Numbered from the stretch's first letter, positions 1 to 9,311 are shown. The stretch is DNA of 64,000 nucleotides from Nocardioides sp. Soil774 (GCF_001428125.1 NZ_LMSM01000001.1:409411-473410), one strand, 5' to 3'. A program made the numbers and translations. Notes: generated by a model not told the origin, from the sequence alone.

Positions 1-681
1 GCCCTGTCGCCAACCGATCTGGTTGGCCATGCCGACTGCCGCCAGCTGCGACGACACCTCGAGCTTGTTGAGGATCGACTTCACCTGCGTGCGCACGGTG
101 GCCTCGGAGACCACGCTGTCCTGGGAGATGTCGCGCACCGTGTGACCCTCGATGAGCGAGCCCAGCACCTGGCGCTCTCGGGGCGTCAGCCGGTCGAGGC
201 GGCGACGGATGTCGTCGTCGACCCGGCTCTGGTTCGACCAGGCGTCGAGCAGGGCCTCCAGCTCCTCGCGGGTCACCACCGGGAGTCCCTGGTGCAGCCG
301 CCGGACCGTCGACAGCGCCTGCTGGAGGGCGCCGCTCTTGGTGAGCACCTTGCGCGCCCCGAGCCGCATGCACTCGCCCCAGCGCCCGATGTCCTGGGAC
401 GCGGTCACCACCACGACGTTGATCCGCGCCCGCGCGAGCGGGGCGATGAGGTTGACGCCGTCGCCGAAGCGCCCGAGGTCGAGGTCGAGGATGACGGTGC
501 GCGGGTTGGCCCGCAGCGCCATGGACCGCAGCGTCGCCATCGAGCCGCCCTCCTGCGGCAGCTCGAGACGGCGTACGTCGTAGCCCTCGAGGGAGAGGGC
601 GAGCTCGAGGGCCTCGGCGAAGAGCACGTGGTCGTCGAGGATCAGGACCCGGTGCTCAGCTCGAGAGGCGCCATGCGACAT
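1..681 (-). CDS. LuxR-family response regulator, 3' end cut by the window edge
   Basis: Two-component response regulator; 227 codons are visible with no stop, so the C-terminus lies outside the window. The N-terminal receiver has the acidic pair LDDH near residues 15-18 and a likely phospho-acceptor Asp66 in VILDLDLG. A lysine in VLTKSG follows. The C-terminal helix-turn-helix (about residues 163-220) starts LTPRERQVL, typical of NarL/LuxR output domains. The start ATG at 681 overlaps the 3' end of the upstream kinase by 26 nt on the same strand, so the two are co-transcribed and this is the natural partner of that kinase. Its targets are not visible. Confidence 0.9.
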   Translation of the reverse strand, partial: MSHGASRAEHRVLILDDHVLFAEALELALSLEGYDVRRLELPQEGGSMATLRSMALRANPRTVILDLDLGRFGDGVNLIAPLARARINVVVVTASQDIGRWGECMRLGARKVLTKSGALQQALSTVRRLHQGLPVVTREELEALLDAWSNQSRVDDDIRRRLDRLTPRERQVLGSLIEGHTVRDISQDSVVSEATVRTQVKSILNKLEVSSQLAAVGMANQIGWRQG

Positions 682-1645
682 GGGAGTCCTCGCCGGTGGT
701 GTCGTCCTCGGGGGAGCAGCGGGGGGCAGGCAGCGAGATGACGAACGAGGAGCCCGGACCGCGGGCCTCGGCCAGCCTCAGCGACCCGCCGTCCTCGGTC
801 ATCAGGCGCCGGGCCACGTGCAGGCCGATGCCCTGGCCGGGGGAGTCCGCACCCCGGTGCCCCCACTCGAAGATCCGCTCGCGCTGCTCCTCGGCGATGC
901 CGCGTCCGTCGTCGGAGACCGTGATGTCCACCGTGCCGCCGTCGCGGTGGACGACGTCGACGCGGCTCGTGCGGCAGCCCCCGTGGGTGACCGCGTTGTC
1001 CATGAGGATGTTGACCGCCTCGGCGAGCGCGTCGTAGCGCGCCCGCACGGTCCCGCCGTCGGTGTGCAGCTCGACGTGGCGTCCCTTGAGGCGCTGCAGC
1101 TCGAGGACCATCTGCAGCGCCTGGTCCACGTCGATGTCGGCGGTGGTCTGGTGCTCGCCGGTCAGCAGGCGCTGCATGCGCTCCAGCTCGCGGTGCACCG
1201 ACTCGCACAGGTGCCGGCGGATGTCGTCGCCCAGCGCCGGGTTGTCGAGCAGCGCCGCGCCGTTGACCAGCCCGGCGATCGTGCTGCGCAGCTCGTGCAG
1301 GCGCTCGCGCTCCTCGCGCCTGGACGCCTCGAGGACCAGGTCGACCTCGGCCCTCACCTGGGCGTCGCCGTCGACGAGGTCGTGCTCGCGGGTCGCCCCG
1401 GCGGTGGCCAGCCAGGCGGCTCCGACGACGCTCTGGGCGACGACGACCAGGGCCAGTGCGGCCGCGTCTGTCCACCCGAGGGCGTGCGCCAGCTCGCCCG
1501 TGCCGAGGACGGCCGCGGTGGTGGCCAGCAACCAGACGGCAGGCTGCGAGCGGGCCGGCGACCCTGGCCAGCGACCCGGCGGCGCCCACCCTCCAGCGAC
1601 CTGTGCCACGAACCGATGATGTGTGTCTCCCCCGAACGGCCTCAT
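656..1645 (-). CDS. Membrane histidine kinase of a two-component pair
   Basis: Sensor kinase of 329 residues. Two hydrophobic segments lie near residues 37-57 and 62-84, followed by a helical dimerisation region with a candidate phospho-acceptor His in RERLHELRSTIAG. The C-terminal HATPase domain shows the N box NILMDNAVTHG, the DDGRGI G1 box and GQGIGLHVARRLM. I chose ATG 1645 because an AGGGGGG ribosome site sits about 6 nt upstream; ATG 1651 abuts that site and is less likely. There is no extracellular sensing domain, so it may sense within the membrane or through a partner. It overlaps the response-regulator gene downstream. Confidence 0.88.
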   Translation of the reverse strand: MRPFGGDTHHRFVAQVAGGWAPPGRWPGSPARSQPAVWLLATTAAVLGTGELAHALGWTDAAALALVVVAQSVVGAAWLATAGATREHDLVDGDAQVRAEVDLVLEASRREERERLHELRSTIAGLVNGAALLDNPALGDDIRRHLCESVHRELERMQRLLTGEHQTTADIDVDQALQMVLELQRLKGRHVELHTDGGTVRARYDALAEAVNILMDNAVTHGGCRTSRVDVVHRDGGTVDITVSDDGRGIAEEQRERIFEWGHRGADSPGQGIGLHVARRLMTEDGGSLRLAEARGPGSSFVISLPAPRCSPEDDTTGEDSHVAWRLSS

Positions 1646-2043
1646 GGCCATCCCCCCTGATGCTGACGTGCGGTGTCTTCCCCTGACATGGACCGGTGCT
1701 CTCCCGTGCGACCGGTCAGGACCCCGCTGTGCGAGCAGGTACCCGAGATCAGTGAAGCCACGTCCCCCCGGGCCTGCAACGAGTCTGCGACCCATACCGC
1801 AAATGGGGCAAAGCCGGTCTGGTCCGCCCTGTTCAGGCCTCACTCATTCTTGGTCAAGCAGCACCTGAGGCTCCTGCCACGCAGCCGCCACCGACGCACA
1901 AGAGCGTGCCGCAAGACGTACGACGGCGCCCGGGCGCCGACGGGGCCGCCGCGTCCCCAATTCGGTGCACCTTGGGCCGTGTCGGCACCGGACGGCCTCC
2001 TCGGCGGCAATGGTCTGTCGCATCTCGGACCGGAGGAGGAGGG
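1646..2043. promoter_or_regulatory. Divergent intergenic region with an interrupted inverted repeat
   Basis: About 400 bp between the kinase (leftward) and the atypical LuxR regulator (rightward), with no convincing gene. An interrupted inverted repeat lies at 1682-1720: CCTGAC-ATG-GACCGGT on the left and ACCGGTCAGG on the right. It is a plausible operator for one of the flanking LuxR proteins, inferred from position and symmetry only. Confidence 0.4.
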
Positions 2044-2820
2044 ATGGGTGGTGCAGCAGTTCTTGGTGGTGCCCCGGCAGCGGTGAGGCCGCCCGGGGCC
2101 GTCACTGCGTGGATCGTCTCCCCCCACCTGCTGGTCGCGCAGGCGGTGGCCGCAGCGCTCGCCTCGGCGGGCAGGGACGTGGAGGTGCACGCCTGGGAGA
2201 CGGTCGCGCAGGAGGCGCGCGCGAGCCGCGACGCCGGCGGCACGACCTTCGTGGTGGCCATCTTCGACGGCGAGGACAGCTTCACCGTGGTCGAGGAGGT
2301 CAGCAGGCTGGTGGAGGCCGGCGACGTGCGGGTCGCCGTCGTGGCACCGGGCTCGACCGCCGTGTGGTGGGGCGGGCTCCTGGAGGGCAGCGCCGTCGAC
2401 GTGGTCACGAGCACCACCTCGATCAGCCAGCTCCTCGAGGTGGTCGACCGCCTCCTGACGGGCAGCACCCTGATGGACCCCGACCGCCGGCTCGCCGTCA
2501 GGGCGGCCTGGGTGCAGGCCCTTGACAGCCGCCGACAGCTGATCGCGCTGATGCGGACGCTGTCACCCCAGCAGATGCGGGTCCTCGAGCTCCTCGCATC
2601 AGGGCACCGGGTCGTTGCGGTGGCCGACGCGATGGGGGTCACGGTCGGGACGGTCCGCAGCCACGTCAAGGCGCTGCGCGCCAAGCTCGGTGCCCGCACC
2701 CAGCTCGAGGCCGTGGCGATGCTGCGCCGGGTCTACCAGTCCGGCGACCCCGCCGACGACCTGGTGCCCCGTCCGCGTGCGGCACCGGTGGGCGAGTCGC
2801 GGAGGCAGTGGCGTCGATAG
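2044..2820 (+). CDS. LuxR-type regulator with degenerate receiver domain
   Basis: 258 residues. The C-terminal helix-turn-helix (about residues 174-235) starts LSPQQMRVLELLASGH and contains VGTVRSHVKALRAKLGA, clearly of the LuxR/NarL type. The N-terminal half has receiver-like alternating hydrophobic strands (TAWIVSPHLLVAQAV, FVVAIFDGED) but lacks the paired acidic residues of a phosphorylatable receiver, so it probably works without conventional phosphorylation. The ATG at 2044 follows a strong GGAGGAGG site, which rules out the longer upstream reading. It is divergent from the kinase/regulator pair and may act on the same intergenic region. Confidence 0.8.
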   Translation: MGGAAVLGGAPAAVRPPGAVTAWIVSPHLLVAQAVAAALASAGRDVEVHAWETVAQEARASRDAGGTTFVVAIFDGEDSFTVVEEVSRLVEAGDVRVAVVAPGSTAVWWGGLLEGSAVDVVTSTTSISQLLEVVDRLLTGSTLMDPDRRLAVRAAWVQALDSRRQLIALMRTLSPQQMRVLELLASGHRVVAVADAMGVTVGTVRSHVKALRAKLGARTQLEAVAMLRRVYQSGDPADDLVPRPRAAPVGESRRQWRR

Positions 2821-2830
2821 GGTGACGCCC

Positions 2831-3601
2831 ATGATGGATCCCACCACGCTCGACGACCACGCCTTCGCCGTCTGGGCGGCCGAACGTGCCGGCAGCGTGC
2901 TCCTCGACGTACGCGCCGGCGCCGAGGCCGAGCGGCTGGAGGGCAAGGCCCTCAAGGACGCCGGGGACGCCGCCGCCCAGGCCGAGCTCGTCCGGGTCCT
3001 GGCCGAGCACCGCCCCGGCGACGCGGTGCTGTCGGAGGAGGCGGCCGACGACAAGTCCCGTCTGACGGCGGACCGGGTGTGGATCATCGACCCGCTCGAC
3101 GGCACCCGCGAGTTCTCCGAGCCGCCGCGCGACGACTGGGCCGTCCACGTCGCGCTCTGGCAGGACGGCGACCTGGTGGCCGGTGCGGTCGCGCAGCCGG
3201 CGCTGGGGGAGACCTTCAGCACCGGTCGCCCGAGCGTGGTGCCGCCGCGCACCTCGTCCCGCCCGCGCATCGCCGTCTCCCGCAGCCGCCCGCCGGCCTT
3301 CGTCGAGGCGCTGGCCGCCGAGCTCGACGCCGAGCTCGTGCCGATGGGCAGCGCGGGCGTGAAGGTGATGAGCGTGGTCCGCGACGTCGCGGACGCCTAC
3401 GTCCACGCCGGTGGCCAGTACCAGTGGGACAACGCCGCGCCCGTCGCGGTCGCCCGGGCCGCGGGCCTGCACTGCAGCCGCGTCGACGGCTCACCCCTGG
3501 TCTACAACGAGGACGACACCTCCCTGCCCGACCTCATCGTGTGCCGTCCGGAGCTGGCCGAGGCGATCGTCGACTTCGTACGCCGCCACGGCACCGACTG
3601 A
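2831..3601 (+). CDS. cysQ: Inositol-monophosphatase-family phosphatase, CysQ-like
   Basis: Predicted Mg-dependent phosphatase of 256 residues in the FIG/IMPase superfamily; CysQ members hydrolyse 3'-phosphoadenosine 5'-phosphate from sulfate assimilation. Metal ligands are visible: the SEE pair at residues 68-70, the signature WIIDPLDGT (Asp87, Asp90, Thr92) and the C-terminal motif QWDNAAP near residue 200. The start ATG 2831 has no ribosome site but lies 7 nt after a TAGGGT -10-like hexamer (2818-2823), which suggests a leaderless transcript. The exact substrate (PAP versus an inositol phosphate) cannot be read from sequence alone. Confidence 0.85.
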   Translation: MMDPTTLDDHAFAVWAAERAGSVLLDVRAGAEAERLEGKALKDAGDAAAQAELVRVLAEHRPGDAVLSEEAADDKSRLTADRVWIIDPLDGTREFSEPPRDDWAVHVALWQDGDLVAGAVAQPALGETFSTGRPSVVPPRTSSRPRIAVSRSRPPAFVEALAAELDAELVPMGSAGVKVMSVVRDVADAYVHAGGQYQWDNAAPVAVARAAGLHCSRVDGSPLVYNEDDTSLPDLIVCRPELAEAIVDFVRRHGTD

Positions 3602-3614
3602 GCAGGGGTTGGCC

Positions 3615-4013
3615 ATGACCTCCTTCGTCTCGCACACGACCGTCGACTGCCGCAACGCCTTCGAGCTCTCGGAGTGGTGGAAGGCGCTGCTCGGCTACGT
3701 CGACGTGGAGGGTGACCCCAACGAGCCCGGTCACGAGGAGTGCATGATCCTCGACCCCGGGTCCGGGCACGCCATCTTGTTCATCGAGGTGCCCGACGTC
3801 GAGCTCCCGGCCAAGCGGATCCACTTCGACCTGCGTCCGCGCGAGGGCAGCCGCGACGAGGAGGTCGAGCGCGTGCTCGCGCTGGGCGCGACGCAGGTCG
3901 CCGACCAGCGCGGCCAGTACGGCCCCGGCACCGGCTGGGTGGTCTTCGCCGACCCCGAGGGCAACCAGTTCTGCGTCCTGCGCTCGCAGGCCGAGGTCGA
4001 CGCGGGCCCGTGA
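3615..4013 (+). CDS. VOC-family (glyoxalase/bleomycin-resistance-like) protein
   Basis: Small protein of 132 residues with the VOC fold pattern: N-terminal SHTTVDCRNAFELSEWWKALLGY and C-terminal WVVFADPEGNQFCVLRS, where the Glu before GNQFC is the usual metal ligand position. The start is 13 nt after the CysQ stop on the same strand, so the two may be co-transcribed. The substrate is unknown; actinobacterial members of this subgroup are mostly uncharacterised. Confidence 0.85.
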   Translation: MTSFVSHTTVDCRNAFELSEWWKALLGYVDVEGDPNEPGHEECMILDPGSGHAILFIEVPDVELPAKRIHFDLRPREGSRDEEVERVLALGATQVADQRGQYGPGTGWVVFADPEGNQFCVLRSQAEVDAGP

Positions 4014-4044
4014 GGCCCGGGCGCTCGCCCGAGGTCGGGGCGCC

Positions 4045-4725
4045 TCAGAAGACGTTGGTCTGGTAGGCGAAGGCGTTGCCGCGATAGCTGGCGTCGCCCT
4101 TGACCCGGAGGATCCAGTACCACGTGCCGCGCTGCTTGGGCAGCACGTAGGAGTAGCGGCCGCGGCCGTCGGTGCGGACCGTCCTCACCACGGTGTAACC
4201 CCGTGCCTTGTCCCGGCTCGCGCGCACCACGACGACCTTGCGGCCGTAGCGGGGGGTGACCCGCCCGCCCAGGTCGAAACCGGTGGTGGGGTGCACGATG
4301 CGGCGCTTGACCCCGATGGTGAACGGCTCGGACTCGCTGGCGGCCCAGGTGTCGCCGTTGCCGGTGTCGGACGACCCGGAGTAGGCCACCTTGTAGGTCG
4401 TGTTCATCCACGGTCGGACGTCGAGGAAGTCGGCGCCCGGGGAGGTGCTGGTGGCCACCTCGACCCACTCGGTGCTGCCGGACTCCAGGGCCAGGAGCGT
4501 GGAGGTGCCGGCGGTGGGGGCGAGGCCGCTCGGGCTGTCGACGCTCACCTCGACGTCGACGGTGCCGCCGAACACGACGACGCCCGCCCCTGGCGAGGCG
4601 AGCGTCGTGGTCGTGCGTGTGTCCGACGCGGTCGAGCCGGGTGCCGAGACGAGGGAGACCGCGCCGACCGCGACGGCGCAGGCCACCGCGACGAACGTGC
4701 GCGCGGCCGGTCGGCTGCTGGTCAT
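4045..4725 (-). CDS. Secreted protein of unknown function, paralogue of the next gene
   Basis: 226 residues with a classical signal peptide (basic MTSSRPAARTF, a hydrophobic stretch to about residue 29, then a small-residue cleavage region). The mature part is Ser/Thr-rich and beta-strand-like: a first half with the pattern G-T-S-T-L-L-A-L-E-S-G-S, and a second half resembling a surface-protein beta-sandwich (VTPRYGRKVVVVRAS, GRYSYVLPKQRGTWYW). Length, signal peptide and ordered motifs match the adjacent gene at 4818-5537, so the pair arose by tandem duplication. I do not recognise a catalytic motif; a structural or adhesive surface role is an inference. Confidence 0.75.
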   Translation of the reverse strand: MTSSRPAARTFVAVACAVAVGAVSLVSAPGSTASDTRTTTTLASPGAGVVVFGGTVDVEVSVDSPSGLAPTAGTSTLLALESGSTEWVEVATSTSPGADFLDVRPWMNTTYKVAYSGSSDTGNGDTWAASESEPFTIGVKRRIVHPTTGFDLGGRVTPRYGRKVVVVRASRDKARGYTVVRTVRTDGRGRYSYVLPKQRGTWYWILRVKGDASYRGNAFAYQTNVF

Positions 4726-4760
4726 CGTGGCGGTTCCTCCCGACGCGTCATAGACGCTGC

Positions 4761-4795
4761 GACCGGCCCCGCCAGCAGTGCTGGCGGAGCCGGTC
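4761..4795. terminator. Hairpin between the two secreted paralogues
   Basis: Inverted repeat with arms 4761-4777 and 4779-4795 that differ at one position, around a single-base centre. It lies just after the leftward gene ending at 4818 and before the start of the paralogue at 4725. It is probably a terminator or attenuating stem for the upstream gene. Confidence 0.55.
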
Positions 4796-4817
4796 GGGAG
4801 GTGCGTGACCGGTGTCG

Positions 4818-5537
4818 TCAGCCCAGCGCGGCGACGCGCGGAGAAGCGGTGGTGCGGTAGCTGTAGGTGTACCAGACCTCGCTGTACTGGACGAACTGCG
4901 CGTTGCCCGGGACGGTGATCTTGAAGTAGAGCTTGCCGCCGCGACGGGGCGCGGGCAGGCGCACCTGGAAGGTGCTGCGACTGGTCGTCTTCACCGTCTT
5001 GAACTTGACGTAGCGCTTGCCCTTCTTGATCTGGACCTTGACCTTCTTGCGCTTGTAGTCAGGCTTGATCTTGCCCTTGATGGTGAGGCGGGCCTTGGCG
5101 TTGTCGATCTTCACGTTGCGCTGCACGGCGACGGTGAACGGGAGCGACTCGCTCGGCGTGTAGTTGTCGCTGTAGGCGGTCTGGACGGGCTCGGTCCAGC
5201 CGTTGAAGACGACCTTGTAGGTGGTCGTCATGCGCGGCTTGACCGGGTAGAAGTCGGAGCCCGGGTAGGCGCCGGTGGCCACCGGGACCCAGGCCGAGGA
5301 GCCGGCCTCCATCGCGTAGAGCGTCGAGGTGCCCGAGCTCGGGCCGAGGCCGTCGGAGCCGGCGACGTCGACGTTGACGTAGAGCTCGTCGCCGTAGGTC
5401 ACGACGGCGTCGTCGGGCGTGGCGGTGGTGGTGGTGGACCAGGTGTCGGCGGCCTGGCTGGGCGCGGCGACGGCGATCGGCGTGAGGCCGAGCAGGCCGG
5501 CAGTGACGGTGCCGGCCACGAGACGAGTGATGTGCAT
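4818..5537 (-). CDS. Secreted protein of unknown function, tandem paralogue
   Basis: 239 residues with a signal peptide (MHITRLVAGTVTAGLLGL, likely cleaved after an Ala-rich site near residue 29). It shares with its neighbour the motif order STTTTATP, SSGTSTLYAMEAGSS, PGSDFYPVKPRMTTTYKVVFNG and an ESLPFTVAVQR segment. A lysine-rich beta region follows (IKPDYKRKKVKVQIKKGKRYVK). The divergent region toward mfd (5538-5739) should hold its promoter. No enzymatic motif was seen. It is probably an exported structural or surface protein. Confidence 0.75.
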   Translation of the reverse strand: MHITRLVAGTVTAGLLGLTPIAVAAPSQAADTWSTTTTATPDDAVVTYGDELYVNVDVAGSDGLGPSSGTSTLYAMEAGSSAWVPVATGAYPGSDFYPVKPRMTTTYKVVFNGWTEPVQTAYSDNYTPSESLPFTVAVQRNVKIDNAKARLTIKGKIKPDYKRKKVKVQIKKGKRYVKFKTVKTTSRSTFQVRLPAPRRGGKLYFKITVPGNAQFVQYSEVWYTYSYRTTASPRVAALG

Positions 5538-5739
5538 TCCCCGTGTGTTCCTTTTCTGTGGACGTGCTGCGTCGGCCCGTGCGTGGACGCGAGCCGTTGA
5601 GGTGGTTGCTACCCCTGCGACGCGTGGGACAAACCCCTCGTCCCCCGCGTGCCCGTGTCGGGCAGCGCCCGTAGACTTTCACCCTCCCCCCACCTCCGTC
5701 GTCGTGGGGGCTCGTCCGCGTGCTCTCGAAGGGATCCCG

Positions 5740-8700
5740 GTGCCGTCCACGCCCCTGCTTGCCGTCGCCCGGCGCATCGTCTCCGCGCCCACCCTGGGCA
5801 CCGCGCTCGCCGACGCCGCGGTGATGTCGGCGCTCGACCTCACCGGCCCGGCCGCCATGCGACCGTTCGTCGTCCACGGCCTGGTCGAGCGTGGCCGCAC
5901 CGTGCTGGCCGTGACCGCCACCTCCCGCGAGGCCGAGGACCTGGTCGAGGAGCTCGGCGACCTGGTGGACCCCGACACCGTGGCCTACTACCCGAGCTGG
6001 GAGACCCTGCCGCACGAGCGGCTCAGCCCCCGCAGCGACACGGTCGGTCGGCGCCTCGCCGTGCTGCGCCGGCTGCGCCACCCCGGCACTGACGCCGCCA
6101 ACGGGCCGCTCAAGGTGGTGGTGGCGCCCATCCGCAGCCTGCTCCAGCCGCAGGTCCCCGGTCTGGCCGACATCGACCCCGTCGAGCTGGTGCCCGGCGA
6201 CGCGCGCGCCATGGAGGACGTCGTGCGCGGCCTCGCCGAGGCGGCGTACACGCGGGTCGACATGGTCGAGCGTCGCGGCGAGTTCGCCGTGCGCGGTGGC
6301 ATCGTCGACGTCTTCCCGCCCACCGAGGAGCACCCGCTGCGCGTGGAGTTCTGGGGCGACGACGTCGAGGAGATCCGCGCGTTCTCCGTCGCCGACCAGC
6401 GCACGCTCGAGACCGTGCCGCGCCTGTGGGCGCCCCCGTGCCGCGAGCTGCTGCTCACCGACGACGTACGCCGTCGCGCCGCCGACCTCGGCCGCACCCA
6501 CCCCCAGCTGCTCGAGCTCACCGACAAGATGGCCGCCGGCATCGCGGTGGAGGGCATGGAGTCACTGGCCCCGGTGCTCGTCGACGGCATGGAGCTGCTG
6601 GTCGACCTGATGCCGACCGACACGACCGTGCTGGTGCTCGACCCCGAGCGCGCCCGCGCCCGCGCGCACGACCTGGTCGCGACGAGCGAGGAGTTCCTCG
6701 GCGCGTCGTGGGCGGCCGCGGCGGGCGGCGGCACGTCGCCGATCGACCTGGGCGCGGCGTCCTACCGCGAGATGGCCGAGGTGCGCGAGCACGCGATCGG
6801 CCTGGGCCACGCGTGGTGGTCGGTCAGCCCGTTCGGCATCGACACCGACGACGTCCCCGACGCCGAGACGGCCGGGGTCCCGAGCCGGACGCTGCCCACG
6901 CACCCGGCCGAGGCCTACCGCGGCGACCTCGAGCAGGCGATCACCGACATCCGCGCCTGGCTCGACGAGAGCATGGAGGTCGTCGTGGTCCACGCCGGCC
7001 ACGGACCGGCCCAGCGCTTCGTCGAGCTGCTGGGCGAGCACGAGGTCGCGGCCCGTCTGGTCGAGGAGGGCGAGGCCGCCGGCCCGGGCGTCGTCACGGT
7101 CACGTGCGGCCACGTCGTGCACGGGCTCGTCGACGACGAGGCCAAGGTCGCGGTCGTCACCGGTGACGACCTGTCGGGCCAGAAGGCCTCGACCCGCGAC
7201 ATGCGGAAGATGCCGGCGCGCCGCAAGAAGCAGATCGACCCGCTCGAGCTCAAGGCCGGCGACTACGTCGTCCACGAGCAGCACGGCGTCGGCCGCTTCG
7301 TGGAGATGAAGCAGCGCGAGATCGGCGGCGCGGTGAGGGAGTACCTCGTCCTGGAGTACGGGCCCAGCAAGCGCGGCGGCCCCCACGACATGCTCTACGT
7401 GCCGGCCGACACCCTCGACCAGGTCACCCGCTACGTCGGCGGCGAGAACCCCAGCCTCGACCGCCTCGGTGGCGGCGACTGGACCAAGCGCAAGAACAAG
7501 GCGCGCCGCGCCGTGCGCGAGATCGCGGCCGAGCTCATCAAGCTCTACGCCGCGCGCCAGGCGACCAAGGGCTACGCCTACGGCCCCGACACCCCGTGGC
7601 AGCGCGAGCTCGAGGACGCCTTCCCGTTCACCGAGACCGTCGACCAGTTGACCACGGTCGACGAGGTCAAGGCCGACATGCGCCAGGTCGTCCCGATGGA
7701 CCGCCTCGTGTGCGGCGACGTCGGCTACGGCAAGACCGAGATCGCGGTGCGGGCGGCGTTCAAGGCCGTGCAGGACGGCAAGCAGGTCGCGGTGCTGGTG
7801 CCGACGACGCTGCTGGTCACCCAGCACATGTCCACCTTCTCCGAGCGGATGTCGGGCTTCCCGGTCGTCATCAAGGGCCTCTCGCGCTTCCAGACCGACA
7901 AGGAGGCCAAGGAGGTCATCGCCGGCCTCACCGACGGCTCGGTCGACATCGTGGTCGGCACCCACCGCCTGCTCAACCCCGAGATCAAGATGAAGGACCT
8001 CGGCCTGATCATCGTCGACGAGGAGCAGCGCTTCGGGGTCGAGCACAAGGAGCAGATGAAGCGGATGCGCACGTCGGTCGACGTGCTGTCGATGAGCGCC
8101 ACACCGATCCCGCGCACCCTCGAGATGGCGGTCACCGGCATCCGCGAGATGTCGACGATCACCACGCCGCCCGAGGAGCGCCACCCGGTGCTGACCTACG
8201 TCGGCGCCTACGAGGACCGCCAGGTCGTCGCGGCCGTGCGCCGCGAGCTGCTGCGCGAGGGCCAGGTCTTCTACATCCACAACCGGGTGCAGTCGATCGA
8301 GAAGGCCGCGGCCCGCATCAAGGAGCTCGTGCCAGAGGCGCGGGTGGCCACCGCCCACGGCCAGATGGGCGAGCACGCGCTCGAGCAGGTCATGCTCGAC
8401 TTCTGGGAGAAGCGCTTCGACGTGCTGGTCTGCACGACGATCGTCGAGAGCGGCCTCGACGTGTCCAACGCCAACACGATGATCATCGAGCGGTCCGACA
8501 CCCTGGGCCTCTCGCAGCTGCACCAGCTGCGCGGTCGTGTCGGGCGCTCGCGCGAGCGGGCCTACGCCTACTTCCTCTACCCGGCCGAGAAGCCGCTGAC
8601 CGAGACCGCCCACGAGCGGCTCGCCACGCTGGCCCAGCACTCCGACCTCGGCGGCGGCATGGCGATCGCGATGAAGGACCTCGAGATCCGCGGCGCCGGC

Positions 8701-9309
8701 AACCTGCTCGGTGGCGAGCAGTCGGGCCACATCGCCGACGTGGGCTTCGACCTCTACGTCCGCCTCGTCGGGGAGGCCGTCGCCGACTTCAAGGGCGGCG
8801 GTGAGGAGGAGGCGGCCGAGGTGCGCATCGAGCTGCCGGTCGACGCCCACCTCCCGCACGACTACATCCCCAGCGAGCGCCTGCGCCTGGAGATCTACAA
8901 GCGCCTCGCCGAGGTGCGCACCGACGCCGACGTCGACGAGGTCAACGCCGAGCTGCTCGACCGCTACGGCAACCCGCCCCAGGTCGTGCAGTCCCTGCTG
9001 GCCGTGGCGCGGTTCCGCGCCCGGTGCCGCCAGACGGGGGTGGGAGAGGTGACGGTGGCCGGCAAGTACGTCCGGTTCGCGCCGGTCGACCTGCCGGAGT
9101 CGCGCGTCGTACGCCTCCAGCGGCTGCACCCGCGCAGCATCGTCAAGGCACCGGTCAGCACCATCCTGGTGCCGCGGCCGCAGTCGTCCGGGTTCCCCGT
9201 GCAGCCGCTGGCGGGAGTCGCCCTGCTTGAATGGGCCCGCAGCGTGATCGACGACATCATCGACGTGCCGGCCCCGGCCGCAGCGCCCGCCACCTCGACC
9301 AAGGAGTGA
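5740..9309 (+). CDS. mfd: Transcription-repair coupling factor Mfd
   Basis: 1,189 residues, the normal Mfd length. Mfd is an ATP-driven DNA translocase that removes stalled RNA polymerase and recruits UvrA. The N-terminal UvrB-homology region is present (YYPSWETLPHERLSP near residue 85). The RNA-polymerase-interacting domain follows (GDYVVHEQHGVGRF near 506). The RecG-type translocase has Walker A GDVGYGKTE near 656 and the DEEQ box VDEEQRFGVEHKE near 758, then motif VI-like LHQLRGRVGRS. The C-terminal domain begins near 1040. I chose GTG 5740 because GAAGGG lies upstream and the frame further upstream runs into the divergent promoter region. Confidence 0.97.
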   Translation: MPSTPLLAVARRIVSAPTLGTALADAAVMSALDLTGPAAMRPFVVHGLVERGRTVLAVTATSREAEDLVEELGDLVDPDTVAYYPSWETLPHERLSPRSDTVGRRLAVLRRLRHPGTDAANGPLKVVVAPIRSLLQPQVPGLADIDPVELVPGDARAMEDVVRGLAEAAYTRVDMVERRGEFAVRGGIVDVFPPTEEHPLRVEFWGDDVEEIRAFSVADQRTLETVPRLWAPPCRELLLTDDVRRRAADLGRTHPQLLELTDKMAAGIAVEGMESLAPVLVDGMELLVDLMPTDTTVLVLDPERARARAHDLVATSEEFLGASWAAAAGGGTSPIDLGAASYREMAEVREHAIGLGHAWWSVSPFGIDTDDVPDAETAGVPSRTLPTHPAEAYRGDLEQAITDIRAWLDESMEVVVVHAGHGPAQRFVELLGEHEVAARLVEEGEAAGPGVVTVTCGHVVHGLVDDEAKVAVVTGDDLSGQKASTRDMRKMPARRKKQIDPLELKAGDYVVHEQHGVGRFVEMKQREIGGAVREYLVLEYGPSKRGGPHDMLYVPADTLDQVTRYVGGENPSLDRLGGGDWTKRKNKARRAVREIAAELIKLYAARQATKGYAYGPDTPWQRELEDAFPFTETVDQLTTVDEVKADMRQVVPMDRLVCGDVGYGKTEIAVRAAFKAVQDGKQVAVLVPTTLLVTQHMSTFSERMSGFPVVIKGLSRFQTDKEAKEVIAGLTDGSVDIVVGTHRLLNPEIKMKDLGLIIVDEEQRFGVEHKEQMKRMRTSVDVLSMSATPIPRTLEMAVTGIREMSTITTPPEERHPVLTYVGAYEDRQVVAAVRRELLREGQVFYIHNRVQSIEKAAARIKELVPEARVATAHGQMGEHALEQVMLDFWEKRFDVLVCTTIVESGLDVSNANTMIIERSDTLGLSQLHQLRGRVGRSRERAYAYFLYPAEKPLTETAHERLATLAQHSDLGGGMAIAMKDLEIRGAGNLLGGEQSGHIADVGFDLYVRLVGEAVADFKGGGEEEAAEVRIELPVDAHLPHDYIPSERLRLEIYKRLAEVRTDADVDEVNAELLDRYGNPPQVVQSLLAVARFRARCRQTGVGEVTVAGKYVRFAPVDLPESRVVRLQRLHPRSIVKAPVSTILVPRPQSSGFPVQPLAGVALLEWARSVIDDIIDVPAPAAAPATSTKE

Positions 9310-9311
9310 CC

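Noticed and set aside
6562..9129. Long open frame of about 855 codons antisense to mfd
   Set aside because: It is a shadow of the GC3-rich mfd coding strand: its composition is Arg/His/Val/Leu-rich, it has no motifs and no ribosome site, and mfd is certain.
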